Below are positions 60,692 through 64,000 of a stretch of DNA of 64,000 bases, one piece after another. The stretch spans positions 92,263,902 to 92,327,901 of the forward strand of contig NC_073695.1 in the NCBI RefSeq assembly GCF_029784165.1, written 5' to 3'. The notes beneath the pieces are model-generated. The model did no database searches, was not told where the DNA came from, and saw only the letters and a program-made list of their open reading frames with translations. Positions within the stretch are counted from its first letter, which is position 1; each line of letters opens with the position of its first letter. This DNA comes from Wyeomyia smithii. Taxonomy: Eukaryota; Arthropoda; Insecta; Diptera; Culicidae. The position numbers and the translations under genes were made by a program.

Positions 60692-61919
60692 ATGTGCAGA
60701 TTTTTATTCTCACTCACTTTTCTCAGAGATGGCTGGACCGATTTTCATGAAATTAATTGCAAATGAAAGGTCTCGTTGTCCCATAAGATCCTATTAAATT
60801 TCATTGTAATCGGATTTTTAGTTTAGAGGTTATGTATCAAAATGTAAAAATCATGAAACATCATTATCTCGAAAACTACACAACCGATTTGAACAAAATT
60901 AGATTCAAATGAACAGGCTACCTGAAATACCCTTAACTTTTAAATGTCATAAAGATTGGACCGGTGGTTCAAAAGTTATGACAAGAAACGTGTTTTGAAG
61001 ACTACTTAATCTCACTCATGTTTCTCAGAGATGGCTGAGCCGATTTTAATAAAATCAGTGTCAAATGGAAGGTCTAGTTGCCCCATAAGATCCTATTCAT
61101 TTGTTTTGCGATCAGACTATTTCTTTGCCTGTTATGTTTAAAAATGTGAAATCCAGCTAGGAAAAGGAACATATTCCGAAGACAACTTGAACTCACTCAC
61201 TTTTCTCAGAGATGGCTGACCCGATTTCCACAAAATTAGTGTCAACTAATAAGTCTAGCTGCCTCGTAACACCCTATTGAATTTTACTGTAATCGATATG
61301 TAACTTCGTCTGTAAAGTACCGAAATGTGAAAATCACGTAACTTCATTATCTCAGAAACTACACAACCGATTTGATCAATATTTATATCAGATGAGCGGG
61401 CTTGTTAAGGGTTAACTAATGAATTATGATTGAACACGTGGTTTCAAAGTTTGGCTGCCCTATACGTTCCCATTTCATTTGATTGTAATCAAACTTAAGC
61501 AACCGTTATGTATTAAATTGCTAATAAAACAACGAAAGTCTATTATCACAAAGATAACATGGCTTATTTATACATAACTAGTGTCATACGAACGAGTCAT
61601 CTCTCGAACTTACAAATAACAAACTTCATAACAATTTGATATGTGGCTCAAAAGTTATGGAAAGAAAAGAAATTCAAAGACTATTTAAAACTATACCTGC
61701 TTTGATCGATATATGTGGCCTCAACATAAATTAAATGTGGTATCGTACTATTTGAATGTTCCAAATTCATTGATTCCTTGCGATGTGTTTAAAGTCTGAA
61801 AATGCACGACGAATCGGCCATAGGATATGATCAAAGTCTAATAACAAATCGTTTAAAATGATTGGTTTTATCGAAATGACAACATCCTCGACTTTTGGAT
61901 TCTGTACATCACCTTAATT

Positions 61920-62530
61920 CTGAATATATTCATATTGGGTGGTATTCGGTTGTTTTCAGCAGATTTTCTGGCATCAATCTGACACCGGAAATACTCATAT
62001 TGGGAGGTATTTAGTTATTTTGGGTATTTTCCAGAAACTAAAAGTGGTCGTCTTTAAATTCAAAATGGTGTCAAGGGTCAATGTTTGGCTTCTATGCATC
62101 ATCTCGATTACGGAAACATCCATATTGAGTCGCCAACCTAGAATCTAAAATGAGGTCTGCGGTCGATTTTAGCTGCTATGTATCATTTTAGATTCGGAGA
62201 TACTCATGTTAGACGGAAATCGGCCATTTTTGGCTGTTTTCCAGAAACCACAAGTTGCCATCCTACAATTCATAATGGTATTCATAATCATTACGATTCC
62301 AGAAATACTCATATGGGATGGTATTTGGTCGTTTGCCGCTGTTTTTCCGAAATCGGAAGTCGCCATCTTAGAATTCAAAATGGTATCTGTGGTCCATTTT
62401 AGCTCCTGTGTATCATTCTTTATCCGAATATCATTACATTGGGTGAAAATCGTCCATTTTTGGCTTTTTTCCAGAAACCGGAAGTTGCCATCTTACAATC
62501 CAAAATATTGCCTGAGGTCGATCATGGAAC
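61920..62530 (+). repeat. 120-bp module array in composite copy C
   Basis: About five imperfect modules. Each contains ATACTCATATTGGG/GGAAATAC, GGTATTTGGTC, GGCTGTTTTCCAGAAAC and CCATC(T)TA(G/C)AATTCAAAATGG. The same modules occur at 11850-12250, 24640-24900 and 30130-31060. Confidence 0.75.
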
Positions 62531-63052
62531 ATATTTGTTAACACTAAAATCATTCACCTGCCAAATATGGTCCCATTTAGTTGACTAGTTCGCGAGATGT
62601 GCAGAAATTTGTGCAGAAACATGTGCTTCCAGAAGAGGAATGGGACGAACTATTGTGGACATATTTGTTACCCTTTAAAACATCCACATGCCAAATTCCG
62701 TCATTTGCTTGGTTTGTCCTTGAGTTGTGCAGAAATGTATGTTTCATTTGTATTGGACCCCTCCTTTCCAGAAGAAGGAGGGGCCTCAAACTATTTACCT
62801 TTATCGGGACCAAAAACCCCTACATACAAATTTTCACGTCGATCGGTTCGGTAGTTTTCGAGACTATATGGATCAAACAGACAGACGGAACTACATTTTT
62901 TTATATGTATAGATTACAACATCAATATTTTAGAACCTAAAGAGTGAATATACATTTATTGGATTGAAGCGTTCATGTAAATCTATTTTACAAATAAAAG
63001 TTTGAATGAGAAAGGCTGGGTCTGACCGCTAGGTGGATTAATTTAGGTTTTT

Positions 63053-63764
63053 ACACCCATTAGTTACATTCTAAAAGGGCGTATGCCTTTTGGCATAGGT
63101 TTTATTCGAAGCATTGTGGCCCAGAAACCGTTGGTTGTATAGAAAAAATGTCCGAGAATGAGTTGTGGGGAATTGAAAATGCACCATAAAAAATATACAC
63201 TGTACAAAAAAATTTTTTTTTTACCAAAAAAAATTAAAAATAAACATTGAATTCCAATTTAAAAAAAAAGAGTTGATTTTTTTTTTAAATTTTTTTTTAA
63301 AGAAACTTGACGTTAATGAAAAATAATTTGTTTATGGTAGATTAATTTTGTTATGAAAATTCTAATTCAAACATTTTACAAAATATTTGTATTATGATGA
63401 TTTTAAAAGATGCAAAGAGTCATTTTGAATCAAAAAGCTCTTGGTAGTAAACATTCTAAAGGCATTGGTCTTCGAGTTATTTCTAATTTAAGCTCGAAAA
63501 ATTATAATTATTTAGGAAAATACACGTTTTTCTTAATTTGTCCATGGTTCTCCAGCAAAAACCATACGTTCATTGGAATGCTTGATCAAAAATTTACAAT
63601 TCTTTTTTTGACAACAAAACGATTGGGCGAACGGTTCTCAAGAAAAGAGTGAAATGTTCTAAGTGATATAAATATATATAAGAACCAAATATATATTTTC
63701 GAGTTTTATTATCTTAGGAACATATTTTTTTATGACATAGATACTTTACAGAACTAGTTTCACC
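63053..63764. other. Intergenic, AT-rich; no clear gene
   Basis: Poly(A)/poly(T) runs near 63210-63300. An 80-codon plus-strand frame at 63410-63652 has no recognisable domain. A minus-strand AATAAA near 63705 would serve the partial frame that ends at 63765. Confidence 0.35.
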
Positions 63765-64000
63765 TTATATTTTACATACATCATAAGTAAATGATTCGTC
63801 ATCTTTTGAAAACAGCTTCGTTTGTATCTTATTTTCTGAAATCGGAACAAAAGAGTAATACTTTTGTGTGGCAGCTATTATTATAGATTTTTTGAAAATA
63901 TTGCTCCATTCTGTTACTCCTTGTTCATATTCTTCATATGATACCCAACTAAATGACATTTTTGATGAATTTTTATTACAATCATACAATTCTTTTGCGC
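63765..64000 (-). CDS. C-terminal piece of an unknown protein, cut by window edge
   Basis: The minus-strand frame is open from the right edge to a stop at 63765 (about 77 codons): ELYDCNKNSSKMSFSWVSYE, then VTEWSNIFKKSIIIAATQKY and SKDDESFTYDVCKI. The amino-acid mix is that of a soluble protein, and an AATAAA lies about 55 nt past the stop. No family was recognised, and no start or splice acceptor can be judged because the upstream sequence is missing. Confidence 0.4.
   Translation of the reverse strand, partial: AKELYDCNKNSSKMSFSWVSYEEYEQGVTEWSNIFKKSIIIAATQKYYSFVPISENKIQTKLFSKDDESFTYDVCKI

Larger units (their letters stand above)
60508..63052 (+). mobile_element. Composite culicid repeat, copy C (complete)
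   Basis: Begins TTTTGCCTTTCTCCTAGAAA GG and ends GAATGAGAAAGGC, GGTCTGACCGCTAGGTGG, ATTAATTTAGG. Order inside: a head segment with CTCAGCTCGACGAGCTGAGC (60597-60620); a (TG)n run; three modules starting CTCACTCA-TTTCTCAGAGATGGCTG (about 60710, 61012, 61192); a non-repetitive spacer (61440-61900); 120-bp modules (61920-62530); and a tail with GTCGATCGGTTCGGTAGTTTTC. There is no coding capacity. Same order as copies A and B in inverse orientation, which fixes it as one family. Confidence 0.75.

Noticed and set aside
62577..62940. Frames of 61-119 codons in three phases
   Set aside because: They lie in the tail of the composite repeat, whose other copies are not open in the same frame.

Overview
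This is an insect nuclear genome window, and the repeats point to a mosquito (family Culicidae, most like the large, repeat-rich Aedes-type genomes). The evidence is AT-rich DNA, short GT-AG introns of 54-73 nt, an ITmD37E-type mariner transposase fragment, I-clade non-LTR retrotransposons, and the dispersed culicid repeat that ends in GCCTTTCTCCTAGAAAGG. I saw no rRNA, tRNA, CRISPR or prokaryotic gene. All coordinates come from reading the sequence by eye. Exon joins rest on GT-AG signals, phase and protein continuity, not on transcripts.

Four gene models are well supported. (1) A plus-strand four-pass membrane protein of about 1110 aa (9321-18497, six coding exons) has an SH3-ligand motif, a PPPPY motif and a very long cytoplasmic tail. 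(2) A minus-strand GH18 chitinase has its catalytic exons at 21528-23410. A separate signal-peptide exon at 39734-39815 fits it in strand and phase, which implies a 16.3-kb first intron. (3) A minus-strand WD40 protein of the DCAF8 family (53720-57026, eight exons, 738 aa) is a likely CUL4-DDB1 substrate receptor. (4) A small plus-strand THAP-domain gene (59800-60355) carries one frameshift and one in-frame stop. Weaker gene evidence lies at 2209-2550 (two-exon short protein) and at the right edge (63765-64000, minus, C-terminal piece).

The rest is mainly mobile and satellite DNA. The left part (1-9240) holds foldback elements, dispersed repeats and a truncated mariner. The chitinase intron (23411-39733) holds two (TA)n arrays bracketing a nine-copy 174-bp satellite with a dimeric higher-order pattern, two copies of the composite culicid repeat, and a 4.25-kb terminal-inverted-repeat element. 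That element carries a DUF4806-like exon and was later invaded by a TA-flanked MITE, which was itself invaded by a 5'-truncated LINE. Upstream of the chitinase lies a full-length, decayed I-clade LINE (41413-46855) with a 13-bp target-site duplication. Between it and DCAF8 are a MITE, an endonuclease fragment from another LINE, and remnants of a Ty1/copia element. To the right of DCAF8 are more MITEs, the THAP gene, and a complete plus-strand copy of the composite repeat (60508-63052).

The host genes show no operon-like or pathway relationship; they are ordinary neighbours. The most informative material is the layered transposon history and the unusual gene architecture it produced.
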